A program made the translations under genes and the position numbers. 57,570 nucleotides of DNA from Selaginella moellendorffii (taxonomy: Eukaryota; Streptophyta; Lycopodiopsida; Selaginellales; Selaginellaceae), in NCBI RefSeq assembly GCF_000143415.4, contig NW_003314391.1:315652-373221 (forward strand). The letters are read 5' to 3'. How positions within the stretch are numbered: position 1 is the stretch's first letter; each line of letters starts with the position of its first letter. Below are positions 21,647-31,419 of this stretch, piece after piece. The notes below the pieces were generated by a model, which was not told where the DNA came from, did not search any database, and worked only from the letters and a program-made list of their open reading frames with translations.

Positions 21647-22009
21647 CCTGACCAGAGTGGAGAGACATGACCCTGTACAGCAACATCAACCTGACAACGC
21701 CGCTGAAGCTCTGGTGGCTGCTGCTTACTCCCGCAGGCCACCAGCGCGGATATGACTTGCTCGGAACCTGCCTTGGAAATAGTCACGGATTTAAATCGGC
21801 ACTTGAAAGAAGGCATAGCCCTTACTTCGTTGATATCTTGAGCCTTCGGCTATTGTATCCAGGCCTTGATCCTAACCACAAATTCACTGTTAGACAATAG
21901 AAAAGAATAAAAGCAAAGTGTCAGTCAACTTTACCTGTCTAGCTGAGTAGTAAAAGCTGAGTCCAGCTGATCCAGCTATGCTCAATCGGGATAAGCAGAA
22001 GCTGACAAA

Positions 22010-22610
22010 AAATACCTCAGTGAAAAGCAATGCTAATGAGTTACTTGTCACCATTGACAAGCTGGGACAGCTGAAACCTGGAGTATCAGCATAGCCCCTC
22101 TAAATGGCAGATGCAAGAGACAAACGTGCCGCATCGTGTGTTGTCCGGATCCAGTTCAATACGACACCTCATTTACGCGAATGACTTCATCGTCAACTTC
22201 GTCTAGTGCCTGTACACGCGACAATTGAAGTTAGTATCAGGTTCCGACTCCACTTGGTCTGATGTTTTATCTTCGAGGAGATGAAGCCCCATACCAGTCT
22301 CTACACTGCATATGTATGGTTTATATCCCCACTCAGATATCTTTCACCTGAAAACTAAAAATGAACCTTCTATCAGCTTTGCAGAAACGAAAAGAAAGAA
22401 ATAAACGGGTACCTCCTGAGTAACAAGACCCGCCTTGTTGAGCACCACTGCGAGAGGTATTCCAGTCGATTCGGCTTCACTAAGAACCTATTCAGTATCA
22501 CAGGATCCAAGCGCGGCCTATTGAGTGAGAGTTCCCGAGATTAAAACACTATCAGACTCTTCTCCTGATCTTCTTGAGAAGTGCTCTCACCACGCAAAGA
22601 AGCTTAATCC
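22010..22610 (-). pseudogene. Broken RsgA (YjeQ)-type ribosome-assembly GTPase
   Basis: RsgA GTPases help mature the small ribosomal subunit in bacteria and plastids. Recognisable minus-strand pieces in order are LLCVVRALLKKIRRRV, PRLDPVILNRF, EAESTGIPLAVVLNKA (G4-type NKxD in this permuted family, with D changed to G), an intron, then EWGYKPYICSVETGMGLHLL, GQHTMRHVCLL and YADTPGFSCPSL (the G3 region). The Walker A block (GPSGVGKSS in family members) is missing, stop codons interrupt at several points, and the OB-fold/G-domain link is deleted. Intron-like spacers remain, so this is a decayed genomic copy, not a retrocopy. Confidence 0.8.
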
Positions 22611-22914
22611 CTGTTCTAAATCCCTGCGCCGACGTTGCCTGCCCGACTGCTCGATCCTCAGTTGAAAGATTGTCGAATCGCTGCACATCGGGCAATGTCG
22701 TTACATCACGCACCTAGACACTTGCTTGGAATCACCCCGCCGCAGCCGATCGTGGAGCTGCTTCCTGGCTGGGCCGTGCGCATTCCTCCTGCCTCATGGC
22801 ACCATCGGCAGCCGCGTGTCACGAAGCCCAACGAACACCAAGAACCCTAAAAACTATTTTCGCGGGATTGGTGCCCTAAAAATCAAAGTTTTAGGGTTTT
22901 GGAGGGAGAGAAAT
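22611..22914. other. Former upstream region of the MED18 relic
   Basis: No gene is evident. TTTTAGGGTTTTG near 22889 is a telo-box-like motif at the position expected for the leader of the adjoining broken MED18 gene. Confidence 0.35.
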
Positions 22915-23701
22915 ATGAAATGAGTTGTCATCGAGGCTCAGGTGAGTTCTTCGATTCCAATCGAGCAATCGATCGATTGACAATCGGCGCAGCACGTAGA
23001 ATCTCTGGATGTGCTGCTGTAAGGCCTGTGGGAGGGACAGCGCGAGGGTCTCAAAACCCACGAAATATGCCTCAAGAGTAATCCGATTTCCTTTCTTTCG
23101 CGGATTTTAGAGCTTTGGAATCTCTTGAAACAGGCACCGTGGCTTCGGAGCTCAATCTACTGTGTGATCTCTCCAAGTGACCTCACATTTGGTATGTTGT
23201 TCTTTCTCCGTGCAAGAAGTAAGAAGTAGACGTTACTCATTCTCAGTTTCTTTGTTTTCTTCCTTCCTCGAGGACTATGAAGCACATAGGAGGAGCAATG
23301 AGAGGCACTGGTGCCGAGCAGCTGCCCGCCTTGGTACGCAACATTGTGGAGTCCAAGATGAGCAACAATGCTCTTCGTTTCTTCTACGCCGTCGGCTACA
23401 AGATGGACTACGAGCTTCTCCGCGATGGTTTTGCGTACCACTTCCAGAGAGCCTTTCCGATCACGGTCACAGTAACTTCAGTGTGTAGGCTTCCCAAGCA
23501 GCACTCGATCGACGAAGCGACACCAGTCACGCCAAACATTCAGCTTGTCGAGGTTACGGCTCCCACCACCGCTGACAACTTTAGCGATGTTGTCCTGGCA
23601 ATCTCCCGTAAGCTTTCATTTCTTCGTTTCCTTTTCCTTTTTTTTTGGTTTTGTCATCGCTGACGAACTTATCCAGGCTTGTAAATTTGTCCAAGGCTTG
23701 A
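22915..23701 (+). pseudogene. MED18: Broken copy of Mediator subunit 18 (MED18)
   Basis: MED18 is a head-module subunit of the Mediator complex. The plant MED18 order can be followed: MK*VVIEAQ, an intron, HVESLDVLL*GLWEGQREGL and HEICLKSNP, then VASELNLLCDLSK*PHI, an intron ending at 23273, and the intact-looking block WTMKHIGGAMRGTGAEQLPA through VEVTAPTTADNFSDVVLAIS. Asterisks mark in-frame stops (TGA at 22921, TAA near 23010, TGA near 23174) where family members have sense codons. The last exon is reduced to LVNLSKA* and lacks the FCEYLAP segment. The splice sites still look usable. Three stops plus a deletion make this a pseudogene; sequencing error is unlikely to explain all of them. 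Confidence 0.85.
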
Positions 23702-24041
23702 GCATCGCGTTTGAATCATTGCAAAGATATTTGGTTATTATAACGCACTTTTAACTTTCCTCTTAGAACAGGGCATACATACATACACACATACACCTAG
23801 CTATTTAAGTAAGGCATCCGAGCGTCGCAAGGTAATTTGTGGTGTTCTTTCCCTTCTTTATGCAACAGGATCGGTTTGTTTTTATGATGGAACAGGTAGC
23901 TCTTGAGAGAAATTCGATGTTCTAAATTCTTGCCTTTTTGGTTCCCATTTTCAATCAAGGTGAGTCTTGAATTTCTCTCAGTTCAATAACTGATATGTAA
24001 AATACAGGGAAAGCGTTTTTACCCTTTGAGACGATTGCTTG
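23702..24041. other. Intergenic between MED18 relic and MFAP1-like gene
   Basis: A short CATA(CATA)n-type run (ACATACATACACACATACACC) sits near 23776. No coding frame or family was recognised. Confidence 0.35.
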
Positions 24042-24483
24042 TTACACTTCGTACAGGTCTTGAACGATCGTCTTCATCTTTTTGCTGCCCCGGGGCCTCT
24101 CGATCGGCTTGTCCATCTTCTTGTCATACTGGGCACGAAACTCGTTATTCGAGCTCCACCTGAACGAAGAATGGTAAGAAAACAAAAGAAACGAAAAGGA
24201 GAAACGGAGAAACTTACGGTGTGTCCCATCGGCTTGTGTCCTCGTTGACGAGATGCGTCCACTTGACGCGGCCACGCCGGCCAAAACCCTTGACCTGCAT
24301 CACCTTGGGCAGTAACTTCTTGTCCAGCTTGTCCTCACCAGTCGGCTCTGAAAAGTCCCTCTTGTAGATGGGCTCATTGTCCGACTGGAAGAAAGGTCCC
24401 TTCTTGTAGTCCCTTTGCAAAAACTTCCTCTTTGGAGCCGCCACCTCCCTTGCGCTATCGTCTTCTTTCTTGCGCTCTTCCAT
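24042..24483 (-). CDS. Short MFAP1-like spliceosomal protein, C-terminal domain only, two exons
   Basis: MFAP1 is a spliceosome B-complex protein of about 435 residues in plants. Here exon 1 (24483-24218) and exon 2 (24159-24042) join across a 58-bp intron as DTP|WSSNNEF and give about 127 residues that cover only the conserved C-terminal part: [54 protein letters not shown] and RPRGSKKMK. The start ATG at 24483 lies just inside a leader with ACCCTAAGG, so this may be transcribed. The long charged N-terminal half is absent and is not found upstream. It is either a functional short paralogue or a recent truncated duplicate; the frame and splice sites are intact. Confidence 0.8.
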
Positions 24484-24520
24484 CTTTCTTCTCCCACAAA
24501 ACCCTAAGGTGTACCCTTAA

Positions 24521-24815
<295 letters not shown>

Positions 24816-25048
24816 CGTGGACGAGCAAGCATTGCGGCACAAAATCGTTCTAGAGCAGAATGGGCAAGAGCATTGTTGCCTCTCACAACGCTTGTGCTCC
24901 TAATCTTCCCTTTGTGATCCCAAGCGAGGGGATAGTCATCCTTGGACAACCACCACAGATCTTAATCTCCACAAATTGACCAAAACACTACATTTACCCA
25001 AGTGGAATACAGCCCACAACTTTTGTTGCCCTCCCTGCCAAGAAAACC

Positions 25049-26606
25049 ATGGCTTCCAGCAAGGTCCATGTCTTGGCGTTTCCAGCGCCCGCGCAAGGCC
25101 ATATCTCCCCAATGATCCATCTCTGCAAGTTAATCGCTCAAGACCCAAGCTTCACAATCTCCTGGGTCAATATCGACAGCCTCCACGACGAATTCATGAA
25201 GCACTGGGTGGCGCCGGCGGGGCTGGAAGATCTGCGCCTCCATTCCATCCCATTCTCGTGGAAGCTCCCGCAAGGAATCGACGCCCATGCTTTGGGAAAT
25301 ATTGCGGACTGGTCCACGGCAGCTGCGCGAGAGCTCCCCGGAGGCCTCGAGGATTTGATCCGCAAGCTCGGCGAGGAGGGCGATCCGGTCAGTTGTATCG
25401 TCTCGGATTACGGTTGCGTTTGGACCCAGGACGTGGCAGATGTATTTGGAATCCCCAGTGTCACTCTTTGGTCGGGCAACGCGGCATGGACGAGCTTGGA
25501 GTATCACATTCCACAGCTTCTGGAGAAAGATCACATTTTTCCTAGCAGAGGTATGAATCTCCGTTCTTCCCCTGTTCTTCCCTTGGACTTCCAAATTTCC
25601 CCTGTTCTTCCCTTTGGAATTAACATTTCCTCTGTTCTTTCCTTTCCTATGTTCAAATTTCTGAGATTCGCACGCAGGGAGAGCTTCTGCGGACGAGGCC
25701 AATTCCGTGATCATCGATTACGTCCGAGGAGTCAAGCCTCTCCGCCTGGCCGATGTGCCTGATTACCTGCTGGCCTCTGAGGGCCAGGAGGCGTGGAAGG
25801 AGATTTGCATCAAGCGCTCTCCAGCCGTGAAGCGCGCGCGATGGGTCCTCGTCAATTCCTTCTACGACCTCGAGGCGCACACCTTCGATTTCATGGCCAG
25901 CGAGCTCGGGCCTCGATTCATCCCCGCGGGGCCACTGTTCTTGCTCGACGATTCCAGGAAGAATGTGGTGCTTCGCCCCGAGAACGAGGATTGCCTTCGC
26001 TGGATGGATACGCAGGAGCCTGGATCGGTGCTCTACATCTCGTTTGGCAGCATCGCGGTGCTGAGCGTGGAGCAATTCGAGGAGCTCGTGGGAGCTCTCG
26101 AGGCATCAAAGAAGCCATTCTTGTGGGTGATTCGATCCGAGCTCGTGGTCGGCGGACTCTCCACCGAATCTTACAATGGATTTTACGAGAGGACCAAGAA
26201 CCAGGGATTCATCGTTTCCTGGGCGCCACAGCTGAGAGTTCTCGCCCATCCCTCCATGGGAGCGTTTCTCACTCACTGCGGATGGAATTCTGTCCAGGAG
26301 AGCATAGCGAATGGCATTCCAATGCTGGGGTGGCCTTGCGGGGGCGACCAAATCACCAACTCTAAGTTCATCGTGGAGGACTGGAAGATCGGGGTTAGAT
26401 TCTCCAAGACAGTGGTGCAGGGATTGATCGGGCGAGAAGAGATCGAAGATGGCATAAAAAAGGTGATGGATAGCGACGAGGGGAAGAAGATGAAGGAGAG
26501 AGTGGAGAACTTGAAGATCCTTGCAAGAAAAGCTATGGACAAAGAGCATGGGAAATCGTTTCGTGGCCTCCAAGCATTCTTGGAAGATCTCAAAGCTTTG
26601 AGCTAA
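25049..26606 (+). CDS. Family 1 UDP-glycosyltransferase (UGT), 476 aa, two exons
   Basis: Plant UGTs transfer sugar from UDP-glucose to small acceptors such as flavonoids or hormones in the cytosol. Exon 1 (25049-25550) and exon 2 (25678-26606) total 1431 nt. The N-terminal domain has the catalytic His in FPAPAQGHISPM (residue 18) and the partner Asp in CIVSDYGCVW. The C-terminal PSPG box begins WAPQLRVLAHPSMGAFLTHC and ends GWPCGGDQ; the final Gln is typical of UDP-glucose users. The C-terminus is intact. The 127-bp intron is made of three roughly 30-bp pyrimidine-rich repeats (CCCCTGTTCTTCCCTT type). Acceptor specificity cannot be read from sequence. Confidence 0.95.
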
Positions 26607-26733
26607 AGCAGTGAAATCCAGTTTCTAGCATGGAGTGCTAGAGATCTACATGCCCATTAGCCCAGACAGGATTGGAAAAGATTTGGGCTCGTTTGCTACG
26701 TGGATGCGCCACTCTTAACGGATCTACTCGCGG

Positions 26734-26964
26734 ATGATGCAGGCTTATGGCGAGATTGGCGATCTAGAACTCTCCCTGTTTCGGAAGATGCCACAGTGGA
26801 ACCTCTTGTGGAATACCATGCTCACGGCCTATGCGGAGAATGGTCGCGTGGAGGACGCGAAACGAATGTTTTACGCTGTTCCTGTGGAGAACACAGTCTC
26901 GTGGAACTCCATGCTCCAAGCTTACTTTCTTGCTGGTTCCACAAGATGCCTTGCAAAGACGTGA
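26734..26964 (+). pseudogene. PPR gene fragment
   Basis: About two and a half PPR repeats are readable: MPQWNLLWNTMLTAYAENG, then VPVENTVSWNSMLQAYF, then a frameshift to MPCKDVISWNV. There is no full-length frame on either side. The repeats are of the same 31-residue type as the two intact PPR genes in the window. Confidence 0.8.
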
Positions 26965-27046
26965 TCTCCTGGAACGTTAACACGCTATGCGTGGCCGCAA
27001 GCAGAGAGAGCAACCACGAAAGCTATGGCATCGAAAGCTATGGCAT

Positions 27047-27240
27047 CAGCTGAGATGACGATGTTCCATGATATCTCGCCATCTTGTCAAACACTTCCAA
27101 AGCTTGAACCATTGAGAATGCTCTGGTGAGGAATCTAGTGGAAGATTGACGTTGCCTCTTTCAGCTGGCTGATCTGGATGTAAGATGCGAGCATCATCGA
27201 CCACGTCACAGCATTTGGTTCTGGATGTTTGCTCCAATCT
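27047..27240 (-). pseudogene. PPR gene fragment, opposite strand
   Basis: On the minus strand HPEPNAVTWSMMLASYIQ followed by QLKEATSIFH*IP is a PPR repeat with a stop, and GEISWNIVISADA a second degraded one. It faces the plus-strand PPR fragment about 80 bp away. Confidence 0.65.
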
Positions 27241-27288
27241 CTTTCCATCTTCAAGGAATCCTTTGTGACTAAATCTTTGGACCACCGA

Positions 27289-27951
27289 TGTTAAGCACCA
27301 GGTCAGGATAATAAGATAAAGAAAGGGCTTTACAATTAAGTGATCACCCCTTTAGTTAGTTGGCCTAGGGTGTAAGGGATAGGATCCTAACATTGGTATC
27401 GGAGCCTAGTTCAATTCTTGTGGCTGATGAGTGGGGCAGAATATTCTGAAGGAATATTTAACATGGTGGATCTAGAGGGAGAACCAAGGTTTGGTAGACC
27501 CTAAAAGAAGGACCATGGTGATCAGATGGTGGCCTAAGTATGATCGCGGACGATCATTCCCTGACAAGGGGGAAGATTGTTAGGCACCAGATCAGGATAA
27601 TAGGATAAAGAAAGGGCCCTACAATTAAGTAGACCCTAAGAGAAGGACCATGGTGACCGGATGGTGGCCTAAGTATGATCGCGGACGATCATTCCCTGAC
27701 AAGGGGGAAGATTGTTAGGCACCAGATCAGGATAATAGGATAAAGAAAGGGCCCTACAATTAAGTAAACCCTAAGAGAAGGACCATAGTGACTGGATGGT
27801 GGCCTAAGTATGATCGCGGACAATCATTCCCTGACGAGGGGGAAGATTGTTAAGCACCAGATCAGGATAATAGGATAAGGAAAGGGCCCTACAAGTAAGT
27901 GATCACCCCTTTAGCCAGTTGGCTTAGGGTGTAAGGGATAGGATCCTAACA
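27289..27951 (+). mobile_element. TRIM (terminal-repeat retrotransposon in miniature), 663 bp
   Basis: Two 104-bp LTRs (27289-27392 and 27848-27951) start TGTTAAGCACC and end GATCCTAACA. A 5-bp target duplication ACCGA flanks them at 27284-27288 and 27952-27956. The primer-binding site TGGTATCGGAGCC (27394-27406) follows the first LTR, and the purine tract AAGGGGGAAGAT precedes the second. There is no coding capacity, so it must have moved with proteins from another element. Between the LTRs a 135-bp unit is repeated (unit starts at 27578 and 27713), each made of the first ~54 bp of the LTR joined to the last ~80 bp of the internal region. Confidence 0.95.
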
Positions 27952-27956
27952 ACCGA

Positions 27957-29600
27957 GTTCCAGCTTGTCACATTTTCTGAAAAACCATTCTTGTGCATAT
28001 TCCATTGTGGTGTTTTGAAAAAAATATTGTTTAAGATGTGCTTAATATAGATTTTGAATATCCACATCCATAAAGTGGAAAGAGGTATCCATTTATGTGA
28101 AAGTATGGAATACAAGGCACATAACTTCTAGAAAATTGACTTTCTAGAGATTTTCATAATATTAAACGTTAATATGTATTTTGCTAAAATTTTTGAGGCT
28201 CTTTATATCAAAACACCCCATTATTTTTGGCCAAAACTCTATCTATCTATCTATCCATCTATATATATAAATAAAGCTAAACATTTTTGGGCTGTCAGTT
28301 CTAGCCAATTCAGCATATTGCAAGCTTGTATTATATGGATTCTACATTCACACTTTAATATGTGGGGCAACTCATGATATAGTCACTTGTGAGCTGTCAA
28401 CCATGAAATAAACACATGCAATTTTCAACACATATGCATAGGCTGTACGCAGATTTGGGTGGCCTAAATGCATTAGGAGTGACAATGCTCCTGAACATAA
28501 TGTAGTAGAGGACAATATGGAACATTGTCGGGGTCCTTAGGACAGGAGTTTTATTAGTGGGACGTCAACAAGAAACCAGGCTTGCCTCTAATATTTTCTT
28601 GCACATGTTCATCACTATTAACCTCCCTGCCTTGCAACACATCAAACACTTGTGGCATGGATTATACAAGTGCAAGATGTGGTTCTACAAACACCTATTT
28701 GAGTATATGGAGGATATTGGCATCTTGGTGTTCCCAATACATGGCACAAGTAGAGTTTGTGATGTGTTTTTGTGCTGTATCTTGCCAAAGACATATCTCA
28801 CTAGGCTGCTACATGGAATTTACACAAGGTACATTCATATTGGTGTGGTAAGTTCTTCAGGCCATCTCATGTACTAACAAACTAGTTTTAGCCTTTGGAG
28901 CACAAGCTTGGGTAAGCCTTCCTTTTGGAGATGATATGCATAAACATTCACACCACTTCTAGAATTGTTCAGCCACTGTCTTCAAGGGATATAAAAGATA
29001 TGCTAGGTTCAATGTTTATGAATGTTGAAGGTGCAACACTCCCTCAAGTATTAATTCCCTTTTTTCTATCAACCAAAGCATGCTTAATGTTTTAGGAACT
29101 TGTTGTTGTGAGGAATTGGTCTTTTCTAATGTATCAACAAAACCTTAATCTTGATTAGTAATATCTCATTCACTTGGATTTGTCTATAAAATATGCAATA
29201 GCTAATGTTGAAGGTGTGGCTCTTCTAGTTTATATTGACATTGCTCTTCCTTTTGAAACACTAGTCAAGAGGTGAGTGCTCAAGAAATTGCAACTATTGT
29301 TGTTTTAAGCTAACTAACAGTTGGCTAACTCTTTTTATTAATAAAAGTTCTTTGTTCCCTTGTTGTCTACCACATGGCCCTTGTCCTGGGTTTACCAATC
29401 AAATTGAATTTGCACCAGTAACAATTTAATACATCTTGAAATTGTGATTGATTGCGGCAATTATTAGGATATGGTTAAAAATGTTCATGTTTTTCTAGGG
29501 TTTGAACTATCATGTGTTTGTTTCATTTTTGTGGAGGAAGTAGAGCTTTGATCTTTCATATTTTACTTGTAAGCCAACCTATGGGAAGTGTAACCGAACT
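27957..29600. other. AT-rich intergenic DNA
   Basis: No gene or complete transposon is recognisable. A (TCTA)n/(TA)n microsatellite lies at 28238-28270. A 106-codon plus frame at 28557-28877 resembles no family I know. Confidence 0.4.
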
Positions 29601-31130
29601 TTAAGTTCAATCTAATCCGGGGAGGGGGATTGGGAGAGAATTTGGGAATCTGTTAATGGATGGTTAACACTTTATTGCTTGTGCAACGAATTATTGAAAC
29701 TAAGTAAGACCAAGTAGGAGCTAGTGCAATAAGCGGGAACATTAGCAAAGGAACTTAACTAAGGTCAAGGCCGTGATGGTCAAATAAACATGATAAGGAA
29801 AAATTGGAAAGGAAAAATTTGTCAAGCAACCAAGCACACTAAGTTCCTAACATCCCTTGGTATAACAAGATTTGATTATGGGACCCTCTAAATCCCAAGC
29901 TTTGGGTGCAACACTTGCTTTGGGACATCGAGGGGGAAACATCGTGGTTTAATGGTCCGGTATGGGTACCCTTACTCCCCCACTTCCATCCCGAGGGAAA
30001 GGCCTAATCCCTTAGGAAGGGCGAGGACTAATGAGCCGTAATATACTCAAGTGGGGTAAAACTCCACATGAGCCGGGAGCACTGCAGTTGATTTCCCTTC
30101 CGAGAGTGGGAGTTGCTTTTGAGCACTTCCTTAAATGGCCCCTTTGGTACCACCTGAGTCCATGCTCACTCCCACCCAAGGCCCCTAAGCCTTAGCCTCA
30201 ACCCCAAGCCAGTTTGGAAGCACCACTGTTTAAGACTGGTTCCTAGACCTCACTATCCCTACTATACTTTTGGACCCCCTGCAGCCCCCCTCTCCCCCTG
30301 GGAGACACATGCTTTGGGCTTTCATCTCATGACCTGTATTAGTATTTGGATTTGGTCTCAGATTCGATCTTGGACTCGATCTTGAACTCGACCTTAGACC
30401 CGGTCTCAAACTCGATCTCAGACTGAATCTTGGACTTGGTCTTAGACTAGAGCTTGGACTCGATCTCATATCCGACCTTGGACTCTGTTTCGGACTTGAT
30501 CTCAGACTCGGTCTCAGACCCAATCTCAGATCTTGGACTCGGTCTCGAACTCGGTCTTGAACTCAATCTCAGACTCGATCTTGAACTCGGTCTCAAACTT
30601 GGTCTTAGAGTCGGTCTCGGACTCGATCTCAAACTTGGTCTCATCCGATGAACTCTTTATCATTTCTGTCATGCTTTTGGGGATCCTTTAGCTTACAACA
30701 CCTCAGGGAGTTGATTCTTTACAACTTCACCACCTATAAAAGAAGTTTGATGCCCACATCAAATGTCTCTTTTTAATCTTACGACTTGTTGACCATATCT
30801 TTAGAGGCATCCCCCTACTTAGTAGTGTGTCTAAATTAGCCTCCCCGGCCAAGAGCCCATGACAATGGAGTATAAGTGTCCATATACCCCTCCCCTTACC
30901 AAGCTCTAGTATGGGGTTGGGGCTTGAACCTAGCCTTGCTTTACTAGAAGGTTGGGACTTGAACCCAACTCTGTAGAATATATTTACATATTTAACATCC
31001 ATATGGGGAGTTGGGCGTAGTTCCCTATGCTTAGTTGACTTAAATAACCCATGTTAATTAGCTTACTGTCGGTGCACCTTTGGGTCCCAACATATGATAT
31101 TGCTCAATTTCTCAATTAGATTATTGAATT
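29600..31130 (-). mobile_element. Decayed LTR-type retroelement fragment, reverse orientation
   Basis: The segment 30235-30330 is the reverse complement, with changes, of the LTR section at about 35118-35195: shared blocks are GAAAGCCCAAAGC, GTCTCCCAG and CAAAAGTATAGTAGGG. Next to it, 30340-30650 is an array of GACTCGATCTCAGACTCGGT-type units, the mirror image of the minisatellite in the LTRs at 34.5-35.1 and 50.6-51.06 kb. Ends and target duplications are not found. Open frames across the array are artefacts of the repeat. Confidence 0.65.
30340..30650 (-). repeat. Minisatellite, 12-bp-type GAGTCYGAGAYC units
   Basis: Degenerate 6- and 12-bp units (GACTCGATCTCA, GACTCGGTCTCA on the plus strand) run for about 310 bp. 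They belong to the same array type as in the LTRs further right, inverted. Confidence 0.85.
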
Positions 31131-31419
31131 TTGCATAAGTACATAGAGTTTTACTTTGCAAAAATTCCTCCACTAAATCTTGCGCGTTCACTAGTTTCTC
31201 CTCCGGTTCCTATGTTGTTTCGTAGTGTGGAAATTCTGTCCACTTCACATGAAACTCTCTCACCTTGCGTCCTTGTCATTTGCTCTGTGCGCATTGAGGA
31301 TGGCCTTGACTTCGTATTCCCCTTTCCTTTGGATAACCTTAGGTAAAAGTCTTATTTGGTCCTTGCGAAGCTGAAGTAGTTTCTATGGTTATATCCTTTT
31401 AAAATGAAATTAAGAATAT

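Noticed and set aside
28557-28877. 106-codon frame as a gene
   Set aside because: It is in AT-rich DNA, with unusual Cys/His/Ile composition and no known domain; an alternate frame on the same strand is equally open.
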